Below the pieces are notes generated by a model that made no database searches, had not been told where the DNA came from, and saw only the letters and a program-made list of their open reading frames with translations. From an uncultured Collinsella sp. (GTDB lineage: Bacteria > Actinomycetota > Coriobacteriia > Coriobacteriales > Coriobacteriaceae), in the NCBI GenBank assembly GCA_958407995.1, contig CATYJU010000026.1, positions 1 to 27,606 of the forward strand: a stretch of DNA of 27,606 nucleotides, given 5' to 3'. Every line of letters begins with the position of its first letter. Position 1 is the stretch's first letter. The position numbers and the translations under genes were made by a program. Positions 1-7,821 of the stretch are shown piece by piece.

Positions 1-89
1 CGGTCCCGTTCCGAACCCGGAAGCTAAGCCCCATCGCGCCGAGAGTACTGCGGGGTCAGCCCGTGGGAGGCCAGGGCGCCGCTGACCGG
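1..89 (+). rRNA. rrf: 5S ribosomal RNA, 3' part (cut by window start)
   Basis: The first ~89 bases match the conserved 3' three-quarters of bacterial 5S rRNA. Visible hallmarks are CCGAACCCGGAAGCTAAGCC, the GCGCCGAGAGTACTGCGGGG block and the closing GTGGGAG…CAGG segment. The 5' end lies outside the window. The exact 3' end is uncertain by a few bases; I placed it where the terminal helix strand GCTGACCG ends. It is probably the last gene of a 16S-23S-5S operon, since a strong terminator follows. Confidence 0.93.
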
Positions 90-121
90 TGGACGGCACC
101 GAGCCGTGCGCTTGAACTGAG

Positions 122-152
122 AAGGGGGAGGCCTCGCGGCCTCCCCCTTTTT
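122..152 (+). terminator. Rho-independent terminator of the rRNA operon
   Basis: A perfect 12-bp GC-rich stem (AAGGGGGAGGCC at 122–133 with GGCCTCCCCCTT at 138–149) has a TCGC loop and runs into five T residues (148–152). It lies about 35 bases after the 5S rRNA and before the coaE promoter region. Confidence 0.93.
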
Positions 153-167
153 GCGTTTAATAGAGGG

Positions 168-197
168 TTGTAATACACGAACTCGCCTTCGTTTAAC
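168..197 (+). promoter_or_regulatory. Candidate promoter of the coaE–transglycosylase–uvrB operon
   Basis: TTGTAA (168–173) and TTTAAC (192–197) are separated by 18 bases and make a weak sigma-70-like pair. The LexA-like box at 178–191 lies exactly in the spacer, where a repressor would block it. An alternative pair closer to coaE is TTGAGT (221–226) with GATAAT (246–251), but its 19-base spacer is long. The choice between them is inference. Confidence 0.35.
178..191 (+). promoter_or_regulatory. LexA-like (SOS) box upstream of the uvrB operon
   Basis: The sequence CGAACTCGCCTTCG keeps nine of the ten defined positions of the Gram-positive/actinobacterial LexA operator pattern CGAAC-N4-GTTCG; only the first base of the right half differs. 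It lies about 90 bases before coaE, the first gene of the operon that ends with uvrB. uvrB is a classic SOS gene in other bacteria, which supports the call. One imperfect 14-mer can occur by chance. Confidence 0.45.
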
Positions 198-279
198 TTG
201 TCTTACTGTTTGGCTGTATTTTGAGTCCTTCTTTTGTATTTGCGCGATAATAACTCCCATTGGCGTTAGGGAGGACTTG

Positions 280-921
280 ATGTTTACCGTTTTTGTCTTG
301 GGCAATATTGCTTCGGGTAAGTCGACTGCCTGCCGCTATCTCGAATCTCATGGCGCCATGCTTATCGATCTGGATGAGCTTGCCAAATCGCTGTATGTTC
401 CAGGCTCCGATATCGTCAATGCCCTCGCCGAAGAATTCGGTTGGGACATTCTGGACGGGGAGGGCGGCATTCGCCGCAATGTCCTCGCTGCTCGAGCTTT
501 CGCCTCTCCTGATACAGTTGCGCGGCTCAATGGCATCGTTCACCCGGTTCTCATCGAACAGCTGTCACTGAGGATTCTTGATCCGGTTTGCTGCACGGTT
601 TCGTCCCCCCGTTATCCCTTTGCGGTAGTCGAGGTTTCTGCCCCGACTGGTTTTGAGGATGCTTTTGGCCTGGCTGATGAAATTCTGGTTATCAGCGCTC
701 CTTTAGCAGTTCGTCGCGAGCGTGCCATTCATCGTGGTATGGAGTCTTCTGATTTTGATGCGCGCTCTGCATGCCAACCTGATGAGGCTTCGCTTTGCAA
801 TCTCGCTACGACGGTAATCGATAATGCGGCAGGCGATAACTCGCTCTTTGAACAACTGGACGCATGGCTTGCGCGTCATGGCTTCGGGGATGTAGTGGAT
901 AAGGATGAGGCCGATGCCTAA
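280..921 (+). CDS. coaE: Dephospho-CoA kinase
   Basis: CoaE phosphorylates the 3'-hydroxyl of dephospho-CoA with ATP, the last step of coenzyme A synthesis in the cytoplasm. The 213-residue product has the family's usual size. It opens with a P-loop, GNIASGKST (residues 8–16), followed by the DLDELAK segment (CoaE has a D-A-D/D-x-D motif here) and HPVL around residue 89. An open frame extends further upstream, but the ATG at 280 has a good ribosome site (AGGGAGGA, 268–275) and puts the P-loop at the expected N-terminal place. The gene overlaps the next one by 17 bases. The C-terminal third is divergent. CoaE lying close to uvrB is a common arrangement in Gram-positive bacteria. Confidence 0.9.
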   Translation: MFTVFVLGNIASGKSTACRYLESHGAMLIDLDELAKSLYVPGSDIVNALAEEFGWDILDGEGGIRRNVLAARAFASPDTVARLNGIVHPVLIEQLSLRILDPVCCTVSSPRYPFAVVEVSAPTGFEDAFGLADEILVISAPLAVRRERAIHRGMESSDFDARSACQPDEASLCNLATTVIDNAAGDNSLFEQLDAWLARHGFGDVVDKDEADA

Positions 922-1495
922 GACACGTTTCTTTACGTGGTATCGCGTGGCGCCACTTGCCGTTATGTTTGTCTTCGGCCTTATTTCGCTCGTCTACTCG
1001 TATGCCCCTGCCGCCTTCTTTAAGCCTTTGTATCCAATTGACTATGAGGCGTACGTAAAGCAATCGAGCATTTCGCACAATCTTGATCCGTATCTGGTGT
1101 GTGCTGTCATAAAGTCAGAATCGAATTGGGATCCCGAGGCTGAGTCGAATCAAGGCGCACTGGGATTGATGCAGCTGATGCCCGAGACTGCCCAGGATAT
1201 GATTGCCAAGGGTCTTGTCGATGGCAGCGAGTATTCAGCCGGCGACCTTAACGATCCCGCTACGAACATCGAGTTTGGTTGTGCGTATCTTTCGTATCTT
1301 CTAACGTATTTTAACGGGTCGACTGACAGTGCCATTGCCGCCTATAACGCCGGTATGGGCAATGTCGACGGATGGGCGCAGCAGAGCACGTCGCTTCATA
1401 ATGCAATCACCTTTCCCGAGACGCAGGCGTATCTGATTCGTGTCAATAATGCCTGGGTTCGCTACAAGACCCTCTATCCCGATCGGTTCGTATAG
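905..1495 (+). CDS. Membrane-anchored lytic transglycosylase (Slt/MltE-like domain)
   Basis: The 196-residue protein should cleave the MurNAc–GlcNAc bond of peptidoglycan, giving 1,6-anhydro ends, on the outer face of the membrane. One N-terminal membrane segment (about residues 15–36, after a basic start) anchors it. The goose-lysozyme-like SLT domain follows: the catalytic glutamate is E72 in IKSESNWDP, then GALGLMQLMP (84–93) and AYNAG (146–150). All three signature blocks of family 1 transglycosylases are present. The ATG at 905 overlaps the end of coaE; an in-frame ATG three codons later is the alternative start. The gap to uvrB is 51 bases, so the three genes probably form one operon. 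The exact role (cell division, spore-like or secretion remodelling) cannot be read from sequence. Confidence 0.88.
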   Translation: MRPMPKTRFFTWYRVAPLAVMFVFGLISLVYSYAPAAFFKPLYPIDYEAYVKQSSISHNLDPYLVCAVIKSESNWDPEAESNQGALGLMQLMPETAQDMIAKGLVDGSEYSAGDLNDPATNIEFGCAYLSYLLTYFNGSTDSAIAAYNAGMGNVDGWAQQSTSLHNAITFPETQAYLIRVNNAWVRYKTLYPDRFV

Positions 1496-1546
1496 GACTA
1501 TGCCTGCCGCCTGCGTATACTGCAGATATATGAGTTAGGAGTATCC

Positions 1547-3787
1547 ATGGCGGAATTTGAAGTTGAGCGTGTTGGAGGAGAGCTCAAACGTTTTGGCGTT
1601 GAGGGCTCTGAGGTGCCGTTTGAGGTCGTGTCTCCATACGAGCCCGCCGGTTCCCAGCCTAAGGCTATTGAGTCGCTTGTGCAGGGTGTGAGGGACGGAG
1701 ATCGCTATCAGGTTTTGCTGGGCGTGACTGGTTCGGGCAAGACCTTCACGATGGCTAAGACCATTGAGGCCCTGGGGAAGCCGACGCTGGTCATGGCTCC
1801 CAATAAAACGCTTGCCGCTCAGCTCGCGAGCGAGCTCAAGGAATTCTTCCCTAACAACGCCGTGGTCTATTTTGTGTCGTACTACGATTACTATCAGCCC
1901 GAGGCATATGTACCGCAGAGTGATACGTATATCGAGAAAGACTCCTCGATTAACGAAGAGGTCGAGATGCTGCGCCATCAGGCGACGGCATCGCTGCTAT
2001 CTCGACGCGATGTGATCGTCGTCGCATCGGTCTCGTGTATCTATGGCATTGGCTCTCCTGAGGATTATGCGGGGCTGGCGCCGAATGTCGACAAGAAAGT
2101 GCCGCTCGAGCGCGATGACTTTATCCATGCGCTTATCGATATCCAGTACGATCGCAATGACTATGATTTGGCACGTGGCACCTTCCGCGTGCGCGGCGAT
2201 GTCGTCGACGTGTATCCGCCCTATGCCGAGCATCCGTTGCGGTTTGAGTTCTTTGGCGACGAGGTCGAGCTGATTGCCGAGATCGACGAGGTCACCGGCG
2301 AGATGCTGCGTGAGTACGAGGCCATTCCCGTGTGGCCGGCCTCGCACTACGTGACTGAGAAGCCTAAGGTCAAAGCGGCTCTGAAATCAATCAGCGAAGA
2401 GTGCGAGAAGCGTGTGGCCGAGCTCAAGGCGACTGATAAGCTGCTCGAGGCACAGCGCCTGCAGCAGCGCACCGACTATGATCTCGAGATGCTCGAGACC
2501 ATGGGTTTTTGCAACGGTATCGAGAACTACTCGCGTCATCTGGACGGTCGCAAGCCGGGCGAGCCACCCTTTACTTTGATTGATTATTTTCCCAAGGATA
2601 TGCTCTGCATCATCGACGAGAGCCATGTGACAGTGCCCCAGATTCGCGGTATGCATGAGGGCGATCGCTCGCGTAAGGTGACCTTGGTGGAGCACGGCTT
2701 TCGCCTGCCCTCGGCGCTCGATAACCGTCCGCTCCGATTTGATGAGTTTGAGGCGAGGATTCCCCAGTTCATCTACGTTTCGGCCACGCCGGGCGACTAT
2801 GAGCTGCGGGTTAGCCAGAACGACGTTGAGCAGATTATTCGTCCGACCGGCCTGCTCGACCCCAAGATCGATGTGCGTCCGGTTCGTGGGCAGATTGACG
2901 ATCTTGAGGACGAGATTCGCGAGCGCGTTGCCCGCAAGGAGCGCGTGCTGGTGACCACGCTCACCAAGCGCATGGCCGAGGACCTGACCGACCATCTGCT
3001 TGATGCCGGCATTAAGGTCAATTACATGCACTCTGATACGGCGACGATGGACCGTGTCGAGATTCTGCGAACGCTGCGCGAGGGAAAGATCGATGTTCTC
3101 GTTGGCATCAACCTGCTCCGCGAGGGTCTGGACCTTCCCGAGGTCTCGCTGGTGGCAATTCTCGACGCCGACAAGGAAGGCTTCTTGCGCAACCGCCGTT
3201 CGCTGATTCAGACGATTGGCCGTGCGGCCCGCAATGCCGACGGCGAGGTCATCATGTATGCAGACGTTGTGACCGATTCGATGAAAGAAGCCATCGAGGA
3301 GACGCAGCGCCGTCGTGAGATTCAGATGGCATATAACGAAGAGCATGGCATTGTGCCCAAGACGGTCCGCAAGGCCATTAACGACATTTCGAGCTTTATT
3401 GCCGAGGCCGAAAAGACTGTGGGCTCGAAGGGACGCTCGAAGGGCGACTCTCTGGGCCATGGTGCGTTCTATACGCCCGATGAGTCGGGCGAGGGCGGTG
3501 TGCCGGAAACGGTGGCGCCCGAGCAGACACTTGCGGAGCAGTTGGAAGAACTGCCGCATGACGAGCTTGTGCGGATCGTCGAAACCATGGAAGAGGATAT
3601 GCGTAACGCTTCTGCCGCTATGGACTTTGAGGAGGCGGCGCGCCTGCGCGATGCCGTCGTTCAGATTCGGGCGATGCTCGAGGGTGCGTCTGAGGACGAG
3701 ACGATCGAGCGCTTACGCTCGCAGGCCCGCAAGGGTTCCACGTTCGCATCGGGCAGAAAACGCCAGGGTGCACGGTTTAAGAAATAG
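1547..3787 (+). CDS. uvrB: Excinuclease ABC subunit B (UvrB helicase)
   Basis: UvrB is the damage-verifying, helicase-like subunit of the UvrABC nucleotide excision nuclease; it receives lesions from UvrA and recruits UvrC. Visible motifs in the 746-residue protein are Walker A GVTGSGKT (59–66), the aromatic β-hairpin YYDYYQPEAYVPQSDTY (112–128) that clamps DNA, DESH (357–360), the SATPG helicase motif, the QTIGRAARN motif VI, and a C-terminal UVR domain (about 672–706) that binds UvrC. It is longer than the usual ~660–700 residues, through a short N-terminal extension and an acidic linker before the UVR domain. The start has a clear AGGAG at 1536–1540. A LexA-like box in front of the operon suggests damage induction. 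Confidence 0.98.
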   Translation: MAEFEVERVGGELKRFGVEGSEVPFEVVSPYEPAGSQPKAIESLVQGVRDGDRYQVLLGVTGSGKTFTMAKTIEALGKPTLVMAPNKTLAAQLASELKEFFPNNAVVYFVSYYDYYQPEAYVPQSDTYIEKDSSINEEVEMLRHQATASLLSRRDVIVVASVSCIYGIGSPEDYAGLAPNVDKKVPLERDDFIHALIDIQYDRNDYDLARGTFRVRGDVVDVYPPYAEHPLRFEFFGDEVELIAEIDEVTGEMLREYEAIPVWPASHYVTEKPKVKAALKSISEECEKRVAELKATDKLLEAQRLQQRTDYDLEMLETMGFCNGIENYSRHLDGRKPGEPPFTLIDYFPKDMLCIIDESHVTVPQIRGMHEGDRSRKVTLVEHGFRLPSALDNRPLRFDEFEARIPQFIYVSATPGDYELRVSQNDVEQIIRPTGLLDPKIDVRPVRGQIDDLEDEIRERVARKERVLVTTLTKRMAEDLTDHLLDAGIKVNYMHSDTATMDRVEILRTLREGKIDVLVGINLLREGLDLPEVSLVAILDADKEGFLRNRRSLIQTIGRAARNADGEVIMYADVVTDSMKEAIEETQRRREIQMAYNEEHGIVPKTVRKAINDISSFIAEAEKTVGSKGRSKGDSLGHGAFYTPDESGEGGVPETVAPEQTLAEQLEELPHDELVRIVETMEEDMRNASAAMDFEEAARLRDAVVQIRAMLEGASEDETIERLRSQARKGSTFASGRKRQGARFKK

Positions 3788-3792
3788 CGAAC

Positions 3793-3833
3793 AGGCCCCG
3801 AGTTCTCTGTGGAGCTCGGGGCCTATGTCTTTT
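3793..3833 (+). terminator. Terminator after uvrB
   Basis: A perfect 10-bp stem (AGGCCCCGAG 3793–3802, CTCGGGGCCT 3815–3824) with a 12-base loop is followed by ATGTCTTTT. It lies between two converging genes. On the minus strand there is no T tract, so it mainly serves uvrB, though the hairpin could also act for the opposite gene. Confidence 0.8.
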
Positions 3834-3852
3834 GCGCGCTGGAATTTGTGCG

Positions 3853-5493
3853 TTAGAGGTCTGCGATCAGGGCTTCAGCACAACGGATGCCGTCGGTGGC
3901 CGCGCTCATGATGCCGCCGGCATATCCAGCTCCCTCACCACAAGGGTAGAGGCCCGGGGTCGACACGGCATGGCACGTTCGGTCTCGGGTAACAGTGACC
4001 GGTGAGCTCGAACGAGTCTCCACGCCGGTAAGAACGGCATCGGGACGGTCGTAGCCTCGTAGCTTTTTTCCGAGTAGGGGAAGTCCCAGGCGGAGCGACT
4101 CGACGATATGCTGCGGTAGGGCTTCGTCAATTGCCGTCCAGGTCACACCGAGCGGATAGGTGGGCTTTACCTTTCCGGGCGCCTTGCTGGCGCGTCCTGC
4201 GAGGAAATCTCCGACGAGTTGTGCCGGTGCGTTCCAGTTGGAACCGCCCAGGCGATAGGCGGCCGCCTCGCAGGCACGCTGGAGCTCGATGCCGGCGAGC
4301 GGGTCATCGTTGGGAAGGTCCTCAGGCGTGACGTTAACGAGCAGGGCGGCATTTGCGTTGCGTCCGTCGCGGGCATTGAGACTGGCCCCGTTGACGCACA
4401 GATGGCACGGTTCTGAAGAGGCGGCAACAACCTGTCCGCCGGGGCACATGCAAAACGAGAACACGCTGCGGCCGTTGGGAAGATGGGCAACAAGTTTGTA
4501 GGGGGCCGCCCCGAGCGCTGGATGTCCCGCCGAGGCTCCATATTGGGCTCTGTCGATGTCGCGTTGCGGATGCTCGATGCGAACGCCCATGGCAAAGGTC
4601 TTTTGTGCGAGGGCCACGTTGTGGTCCTTAAGGAGCTCAAAAATATCGCGAGCAGAATGCCCGCAGGCGAGGATGAGGTGCTTTGTCTCGATTGGCTCGT
4701 AAGCGGCGTCTTGGGACGATTGGACATCAATACCGGTGATGGCGCCAGACGCGTCGATGCGAATGTCGACGAGCTTCGTTCGATAACGGACGACACCTCC
4801 GAGCTGCTCGATGCGCTGGGATATAGCGGTGACAACCTTGGGAAGGATGTCGGAGCCAATGTGCGGCTTGGCATCCCACAGAATATCGCGGGGCGCACCC
4901 GCCTCGACGAAGGTTTCGAGGATAAGGCGATGGGCGGGATTTTTTGTTCCCGTATTGAGCTTGCCGTCCGAGAAGGTCCCCGCGCCGCCCAGACCAAACT
5001 GAATATTGCTCTCGGGGTCGAGGATGCGCTCCTTTAGAAAGAGGTCGATCGCCTGCGAGCGGCGAAATGCCGGGTCGCCGCGCTCGATAAGCAAGGGCTT
5101 AAGACCTGCTTTGGCGAGCGTGAGCGCAGCGAAAAGGCCGGCGCATCCGGCGCCGACAACGACAGGGCGTTCTTGAGGTGCGTCGGAGACGGGGGAGGGG
5201 AATGAAGGCTCATCGTCTTCTATCGCGCGTACGTGCGAGCGGTCACGCTCGGCAACGCTGTCGACCGCTTCTCGCTCGAGGTGGGGACTAGTCAGCTCAA
5301 CACGAAAGCTCAGGATAAAATGGACGTCTCGTTTTTTGCGAGCGTCGATTGACTTGCGGTGGAGTTCGATGGACTTGATCTCGGAGTCCTTGCAACGTAG
5401 GATGCGCTTGGCGACTCGCTTGCCAACAATGAGGCAGGTATTTTCATCGCCGGCTTCATCGAGCGACACGTTGACTTGGGTGATTTCGATCAT
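3853..5493 (-). CDS. FAD-dependent oxidoreductase of the COG2509 family
   Basis: This 546-residue flavoprotein has an N-terminal α/β segment (about 1–75) of the type found in COG2509, a poorly conserved acidic linker, then the FAD-binding Rossmann motif GAGCAG (114–119). The family signature FGLGGAGTFSDGKL (166–179) and a C-terminal GEGAGYAGGIMSAATDG block that closes the FAD site follow. Its substrate is not established; the family is annotated as uncharacterised FAD-dependent dehydrogenases. I chose the ATG at 5493 because it has AGGAG a few bases upstream and a plausible N-terminus; the open frame continues upstream into non-coding sequence. It is the last gene of a three-gene minus-strand operon with an HI0933-like flavoprotein and an Mrp-type ATPase, separated by 80 bases holding a hairpin. 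Confidence 0.85.
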   Translation of the reverse strand: MIEITQVNVSLDEAGDENTCLIVGKRVAKRILRCKDSEIKSIELHRKSIDARKKRDVHFILSFRVELTSPHLEREAVDSVAERDRSHVRAIEDDEPSFPSPVSDAPQERPVVVGAGCAGLFAALTLAKAGLKPLLIERGDPAFRRSQAIDLFLKERILDPESNIQFGLGGAGTFSDGKLNTGTKNPAHRLILETFVEAGAPRDILWDAKPHIGSDILPKVVTAISQRIEQLGGVVRYRTKLVDIRIDASGAITGIDVQSSQDAAYEPIETKHLILACGHSARDIFELLKDHNVALAQKTFAMGVRIEHPQRDIDRAQYGASAGHPALGAAPYKLVAHLPNGRSVFSFCMCPGGQVVAASSEPCHLCVNGASLNARDGRNANAALLVNVTPEDLPNDDPLAGIELQRACEAAAYRLGGSNWNAPAQLVGDFLAGRASKAPGKVKPTYPLGVTWTAIDEALPQHIVESLRLGLPLLGKKLRGYDRPDAVLTGVETRSSSPVTVTRDRTCHAVSTPGLYPCGEGAGYAGGIMSAATDGIRCAEALIADL

Positions 5494-5519
5494 CGAGGTC
5501 TCCTTAGAGGCAAGAAAGA

Positions 5520-5543
5520 GGCCGTCCGGTATCCCAGACGGCC
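5520..5543 (-). terminator. Hairpin between the two flavoprotein genes
   Basis: GGCCGTC (5520–5526) pairs with GACGGCC (5537–5543), with further GG/CC pairing possible in the loop. On the minus strand it is followed by a pyrimidine-rich, weak T tract (CTCTTTCTT). It lies between the stop of the HI0933-like gene and the ribosome site of the COG2509 gene, so it may act as a partial terminator or mRNA stabiliser. Confidence 0.5.
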
Positions 5544-5573
5544 CGAATGCGTTTTTGATTATAGACTGCGCGG

Positions 5574-6845
5574 CTACAGGCTGCTTGCAGCGCGAATGCC
5601 CGAGAGCCATGCCCACGCAAGGTTAAAGCCTCCGCAATCGGCGTCGATGTCGAGCGCTTCGCCGCAGACGTAAAGCGGGGCGTCGACAACGCTGCGCGCG
5701 CGTAGGCTGGGTGTTGAGATGCTCTCGACAGATATGCCACCACGCGTGACCTGCGCCGAGCGCTCCTCGGCTGTTCCCTCGACGAGCAACTTAAAGTGCT
5801 TGAGGATCGAGACCAGGTGGATGACATCGTTGGAGCCTGGATGGCACTGCTCGAACGCTGTGCAGACGACGCGGGAGAGTTGCGGGGCGAGCATGCCGTC
5901 GAGCCAACGGGGATCGCGGGGCGAAAAGCAGCCGAGCAGCTCAACGCGCCGGTTGAGCATATCGAGCAGCTCGTCTTTGGAGAGGTCGGGGAAAACGTCG
6001 AGCAAGATCGTATCGCCGTGCTGGATACGACGGGAGAGGTTGAAGACAGCGACGCCCGAGATACCGAAGGTTCGAAACAGGACTTCACCGTCTTCGTGCC
6101 AGAGCTCATTATGATTGCGGGCGAGCGTCAAGCGGGCGCGGACGCGCAGGCCATCCAACGTCTTGAGTGCCGCCCGATCGCCGACGACCGTTGCCGATAC
6201 GGGGCAGAGGATGGGGCGCAGCGAAGTGAGGGGGAGGCGAAACGTATCGGCGATACCGGTGGGGTTGCCACCCGTGGCGATAATTACGGTATGTGCCTGC
6301 AGGGCCTCGTTCTTGCGAGGGACATCGGCGAGCGCTTTCCGAAGCGAGCGGAGCTCCGATTTTCGGTCGTCGTGCTTTTTTGCCTTGAGTGCCCGCGCTG
6401 GACGGTCTATTTGGAGTGTCCAGCCTTCGGAAGCTTTGTGCGCCGAGGCAACGTTGGCTCCGCAGATTAAGGTGATACCTAGGCGGTCGCAAACGTTGAG
6501 AAGCGCGTCGCGCACCGATTCGGCGCGAAGGGAGCGCGGGTACAGTCGGCCTTCCTCGGAGGTTGTCATGATGCCCAGCGAGGAGAAGAAACCCATAAGC
6601 TCTTGTTCGGGTTGGGGGCCCATGACAGATTCGACGAATGCGGGGTGGTTATACCGCTGAGGATCAATCGATTCGTTGGAGAGGTTGCAGCGGCCGTTGC
6701 CGGTCGCAAGGAGCTTAAGGCCGCAGGCGACATCGCGCTCAACGATGCAGACGCTTTTGCCAGCACGTGCGGCCATAATGGCGGCGGCGAGGCCTGAAGC
6801 CCCGCCGCCGATTACCAGGACGTCATAGAAGGCGCTCGTGTTCAC
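5574..6845 (-). CDS. HI0933/BaiN-like FAD-binding oxidoreductase
   Basis: The 423-residue protein belongs to the HI0933/YhiN family (COG2081; annotated variously as aminoacetone oxidase family or BaiN-like). It shows the dinucleotide-binding GGGASG (13–18), the family-specific KLLATGNGRCN (44–54), GRLYPRS, and the C-terminal block VTRGGIS … GEALDIDADCGGFN with AWAWLSG. BaiN of a gut Clostridium was proposed to reduce bile-acid intermediates, but most members have no proven substrate, so I do not assign one. The start is GTG, directly adjacent to the TAA of the upstream mrp-like gene (TAAGTG), so translation is probably coupled. A basic insert around residues 150–175 (KAKKHDDRKSE) is less conserved. 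Confidence 0.85.
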   Translation of the reverse strand: MNTSAFYDVLVIGGGASGLAAAIMAARAGKSVCIVERDVACGLKLLATGNGRCNLSNESIDPQRYNHPAFVESVMGPQPEQELMGFFSSLGIMTTSEEGRLYPRSLRAESVRDALLNVCDRLGITLICGANVASAHKASEGWTLQIDRPARALKAKKHDDRKSELRSLRKALADVPRKNEALQAHTVIIATGGNPTGIADTFRLPLTSLRPILCPVSATVVGDRAALKTLDGLRVRARLTLARNHNELWHEDGEVLFRTFGISGVAVFNLSRRIQHGDTILLDVFPDLSKDELLDMLNRRVELLGCFSPRDPRWLDGMLAPQLSRVVCTAFEQCHPGSNDVIHLVSILKHFKLLVEGTAEERSAQVTRGGISVESISTPSLRARSVVDAPLYVCGEALDIDADCGGFNLAWAWLSGIRAASSL

Positions 6846-7676
6846 TTAGGCCTCGTCGGTCTCGTGCGGGGTAATAGCCTCGACGGCAGAGACTGCCTTG
6901 GGCAACATGCCATCGGGCAGCGCGGTCTCGACCTCGCCCTTATCGCAGGCCTCGGCGAGTGACGGATTGATGGGAAGCGTGCCCAAGATGTCGAGGTTAT
7001 AGCGCTCTGCGACCTCGGGGAGCTTGCTCTTGCCAAAGACCTCGATCTTCTTGCCGCAGTCGGGGCACTCAATATAGCTCATGTTCTCGACGATGCCCAG
7101 AATGGGGACGTTCATCTTCTCGGCCATGTTGACCGCCTTGGCGACGATCATCGAGACCAGATCCTGCGGGCTCGTGACGATAACGATGCCGTCGACGGGC
7201 AGTGACTGGAAGACGGTGAGCGCGACGTCGCCTGTTCCCGGAGGCATGTCGACCAGCAGGTAGTCGATGGGGCCCCACGAGGTCTCGCTCCAGAACTGCC
7301 TAATGGCGCCTGCGATGACCGGACCGCGCCAAAGGACGGGGTCGGTCTCGTTTTGGAGCAGCAGGTTGGAGCTCATGACCTTGACGCCGTGCTCGGAGAT
7401 TTCAGGCAGCATGAGGTTGCCAAGGGCATGGACGTGGCGTCCGCTCATACCGAACATCTTGGGGATAGAGGGACCGGTGATGTCGGCATCGAGGACGCCG
7501 ACCTTGTGGCCGTGACGGGCAAGCTCGGTGGCGATGGCACCGGTGACAAACGACTTGCCGACACCGCCCTTGCCGGAAAGCACGGCGATGACGCGTTTGA
7601 CCTCGGACAGCGTATTCTCCTCAAATTGCGACGGCGACGTTTGTCCGCCGGCGGCCTGTGCGTGCTCGCAACCCAT
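6846..7676 (-). CDS. mrp: Mrp/NBP35-type P-loop ATPase (Fe-S cluster carrier)
   Basis: This 276-residue ParA/MinD-superfamily ATPase has the deviant Walker A GKGGVGKS (35–42), the VDMPPGTGD block (142–150) and a conserved CPDC pair (204–207) near ENMSYIECP, the classic ApbC/Mrp/NBP35 arrangement that holds a bridging 4Fe-4S cluster in a dimer. It probably loads Fe-S clusters onto apo-proteins in the cytoplasm. It lacks the N-terminal MIP18-like domain of E. coli Mrp and starts with a Cys-containing tail (MGCEH). I chose the ATG at 7676, which has AAAGGAG seven bases upstream; an open frame continues 19 codons further. It is the first gene of an operon with two FAD enzymes. Confidence 0.92.
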   Translation of the reverse strand: MGCEHAQAAGGQTSPSQFEENTLSEVKRVIAVLSGKGGVGKSFVTGAIATELARHGHKVGVLDADITGPSIPKMFGMSGRHVHALGNLMLPEISEHGVKVMSSNLLLQNETDPVLWRGPVIAGAIRQFWSETSWGPIDYLLVDMPPGTGDVALTVFQSLPVDGIVIVTSPQDLVSMIVAKAVNMAEKMNVPILGIVENMSYIECPDCGKKIEVFGKSKLPEVAERYNLDILGTLPINPSLAEACDKGEVETALPDGMLPKAVSAVEAITPHETDEA

Positions 7677-7731
7677 GTATGACTCCTTTGTATATGTTGG
7701 GGCCGGGGCCCCGTGATGTGACACGAGCGTC

Positions 7732-7737
7732 ATTGTA
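7732..7737 (-). promoter_or_regulatory. Candidate -10 element of the mrp operon
   Basis: Read on the minus strand, TACAAT lies about 56 bases before the mrp start codon and matches five of six positions of the -10 consensus. No convincing -35 hexamer is visible. A GC-rich palindrome (GGGGCCGGGGCCCC, 7699–7712) lies between it and the gene and could be an operator or leader hairpin. Confidence 0.35.
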
Positions 7738-7821
7738 CCCTCGTTTGCGAGCGGGAGTCATTTACGATGCATTTGGGCCGAGCGTGCTTGCAATACGATG
7801 GGTCCAAGCGAATGGGCGGGC

